Assembly (NCBI GenBank): GCA_021787775.1
Contig: JAJYLK010000054.1
Coordinates: 1-7,328, forward strand
Direction of reading: 5' to 3'
Length of the DNA stretch: 7,328 nt
Source: Actinomycetes bacterium
Lineage (GTDB): Bacteria > Actinomycetota > Thermoleophilia > BMS3ABIN01
This document shows positions 6,069 to 7,328 of the stretch, one piece after another. The notes under the pieces are model-generated. The model had not been told where the DNA came from, made no database searches, and saw only the letters and a program-made list of their open reading frames with translations. The position numbers were made by a program, and so were the translations under genes. Within the stretch, counting starts at the first letter, position 1. Each line of letters starts with the position of its first letter.

Positions 6069-6773
6069 CTAGCTGCCTCCGGACGCCCCGGCGCTGCCGG
6101 GCGTTGTGGTAGCGCCGCTGCTGCTACTACTGCCAGGCGCGGCCGCGCCCGGCTTGGTCGTGGTCGACGGAGTGGTCATGAATACGTTGATGTCCATCGA
6201 CAGCATGATATGTCCCGGCGTCACCTGTCCTGTCGACGAGACCGAAGGAAACTTGAAGCCGGAAACATCCGGTTCGCCGATCTTAAACGTCACGACGTTG
6301 ATCAGGCGGCCGCTGACGTTGACATCGCTGCCTTCCATCCTGGCGTAATTCTCCACCCTGTACAGAAAATCATTGACGTCGAAAAAGCTGCCTTCGATCT
6401 TCAGCGACAGCGGGATGATCGTTGCGCCAGGGGTGCCGGCCACCGAAGCGCCTGGCTTGATGTCCATGAAGCTGACGCCGGCATCAGTCGCGGTCTGCTG
6501 CAGCTCGATCATCAGCGACGGCAGCTGGCTGTCGGTGGGGATCAGCTTGTCCAGCTTGATCAGGTCGCCCTCGGTCTGCTGGGCGGCCGTCCGCTGCTGA
6601 TCGATCGTAGCCAGCTTTTTCTTGTTCTCCTGCAGCTTGGCATATTCGCTGGAGATGTTTGTCTGCAGCGTCGCATTTTCATCGCGTTTCGGGCTGATCA
6701 GCAGGAAGTACCACGCCACGAGCAAAACCACGGCGGCAAGGCCGATGAGGATGCCTATGTCGCGCTTTTTCAT
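6069..6773 (-). CDS. pilO: Type IV pilus inner-membrane platform protein PilO
   Basis: PilO pairs with PilN in the inner membrane and links the cytoplasmic assembly motor ring to the outer parts of the pilus machine. The 234-residue product has a short basic start (MKKRD), one membrane helix (about 6-26), a helical coiled-coil stretch (about 30-75) and a ferredoxin-like domain (about 80-198). Family-typical segments are KLIPTDSQLPSLMIELQQ (76-93), ATDAGVSF and LSLKIEGSFFDVNDFLYRVE (122-141). Residues from about 200 to 234 form a Ser/Thr/Gly/Pro/Ala-rich tail not needed for the fold and not a usual PilO feature. The ATG at 6773 overlaps the pilN stop as ATGA and has GGAAGG at 6782-6787, 8 nt away. 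No pilP or pilQ follows. Confidence 0.92.
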   Translation of the reverse strand: MKKRDIGILIGLAAVVLLVAWYFLLISPKRDENATLQTNISSEYAKLQENKKKLATIDQQRTAAQQTEGDLIKLDKLIPTDSQLPSLMIELQQTATDAGVSFMDIKPGASVAGTPGATIIPLSLKIEGSFFDVNDFLYRVENYARMEGSDVNVSGRLINVVTFKIGEPDVSGFKFPSVSSTGQVTPGHIMLSMDINVFMTTPSTTTKPGAAAPGSSSSSGATTTPGSAGASGGS

Positions 6774-7328
6774 GGCGCTATCCTTCCGCCCGGCGAGGTC
6801 GCAGTCGTGACCGCCGGGCTGGCGGCGCCGCCGGGATTAGTGCCGGTGTTCGGCGTGGTGCCCGTTGTCGGCGTGGTGCTGGCAGGCGTACTCGGTAGCG
6901 GCGTCACAGTCGCTGGCGCCTGCGTTGCCGGCGCCTGTCCGTTCTGCTTGAGGAAGACGCCGATGCGGAAGTGGATGGCCAGCGAATCACCAAGTTTCTC
7001 CGTGTCGGCGCTGATAAGCGTGACGTTCTGCAGCGATGGCAGCAGCCCCAGCCTGATCAGGAACGTCGCCACGGACGGCATCGCCGCATTGTCGGTATAA
7101 CCCTCGATGGTGATATCCGGCGCCGACTGGGTGCTCCCGGCGCCCGCTTTGGCGGTGGTGCCGCCGGTGGTCACCGGCGAGCCGGTGACCGAGGCATCCA
7201 TCGATGTCAGCCAGATATCCGAAGGGATCACGAATGAGATGTCATCCAGGATCCGCGACCAGCGGACCCGCTGATCGTACACGGTCTGGACGCTGTTGAG
7301 CTTGGTCTGCTTCTGATTCTGGATATCC
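6770..7328 (-). CDS. pilN: Type IV pilus inner-membrane platform protein PilN (C-terminal part, 5' end outside the window)
   Basis: About 185 codons are visible; the frame is open to the right edge and starts DIQNQKQTKLNSVQT there, so the cytoplasmic PilM-binding start and membrane helix are missing. The GTG at 7282 is internal, not a start. The visible part begins with the end of a coiled coil, then VRWSRILDDISFVIPSDIWL, the typical PilN entry into its ferredoxin-like domain, and later PDITIEGYTD and LGDSLAIHFRIGVFLK. A Gly/Thr/Ala-rich insertion (VTGSPVTTGGTTAKAGAG) sits inside the domain. After LKQNG comes a tail of about 57 residues rich in Thr, Pro, Ala and Gly, with a duplicated QAPAT. 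PilN dimerises with PilO in the inner membrane and is contacted by PilM from the cytoplasm. It overlaps pilO by 4 nt. The assignment rests on this domain pattern plus the pilO neighbour. Confidence 0.87.
   Translation of the reverse strand, partial: DIQNQKQTKLNSVQTVYDQRVRWSRILDDISFVIPSDIWLTSMDASVTGSPVTTGGTTAKAGAGSTQSAPDITIEGYTDNAAMPSVATFLIRLGLLPSLQNVTLISADTEKLGDSLAIHFRIGVFLKQNGQAPATQAPATVTPLPSTPASTTPTTGTTPNTGTNPGGAASPAVTTATSPGGRIAP
6908..6937 (-). repeat. 15-bp direct repeat encoding QAPAT twice in the PilN tail
   Basis: Two adjacent in-frame 15-bp units encode QAPATQAPAT in the C-terminal tail of PilN. The unit length matches the repeat in the unknown gene downstream, although the sequences differ. 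Confidence 0.75.
7169..7190. repeat. Perfect inverted repeat inside pilN
   Basis: Two perfect 10-bp arms, GGTCACCGGC (7169-7178) and GCCGGTGACC (7181-7190), are separated by GA. In the pilN mRNA this can fold into a 9-bp GC-rich stem with a 4-nt loop. It lies in the region encoding the Gly/Thr-rich insertion of PilN. Confidence 0.85.

Noticed and set aside
6210..7100. 296-codon plus-strand frame across pilO and pilN.
   Set aside because: It crosses the junction of two well-supported minus-strand genes and has no recognisable domain.

Overview
The window is a GC-rich bacterial segment (clearly above 60% GC by eye) in which every supported gene lies on the minus strand. In transcription order, from the right edge leftwards, it contains: the 3' part of pilN, pilO, a small membrane-anchored Ser/Thr/Gly-rich protein of unknown function, aroC, aroK, aroB, aroQ, an Xaa-Pro peptidase (pepP-like), efp, and the first 93 codons of a biotin-dependent carboxyltransferase (oadA/pycB type). 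No RNA genes, mobile elements or CRISPR arrays were seen.

Region by region: 5392-7328 is the end of a type IV pilus inner-membrane platform operon. Where diderm bacteria usually have pilP and pilQ (secretin) after pilO, this window has one unfamiliar 201-residue protein with a single membrane segment and a long low-complexity tail. The next gene is aroC. The pilN and pilO products also end in Ser/Thr/Gly/Pro-rich tails. Region 2023-5273 is a compact shikimate-pathway block: aroB makes 3-dehydroquinate, aroQ dehydrates it, aroK phosphorylates shikimate, and aroC makes chorismate. Its genes overlap or nearly touch. Region 1-2059 holds the peptidase, elongation factor P and the carboxyltransferase.

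The series pil - aroC/K/B/Q - pepP - efp - biotin-enzyme gene is a known conserved neighbourhood in several Gram-positive and deltaproteobacterial-type genomes. Three things favour a monoderm with type IV pili, for example a deep-branching actinobacterial or clostridial-type lineage: no secretin gene follows pilO, EF-P is Bacillus-like (start MVSTNDF, loop HVKPGKG), and GTG/TTG starts are frequent. This placement is an inference and could be wrong.

The most interesting material is the unknown protein after pilO, with its perfect five-residue repeat, and the similar tails on its two pilus neighbours. The aro, peptidase and efp genes look intact, with their catalytic residues present.
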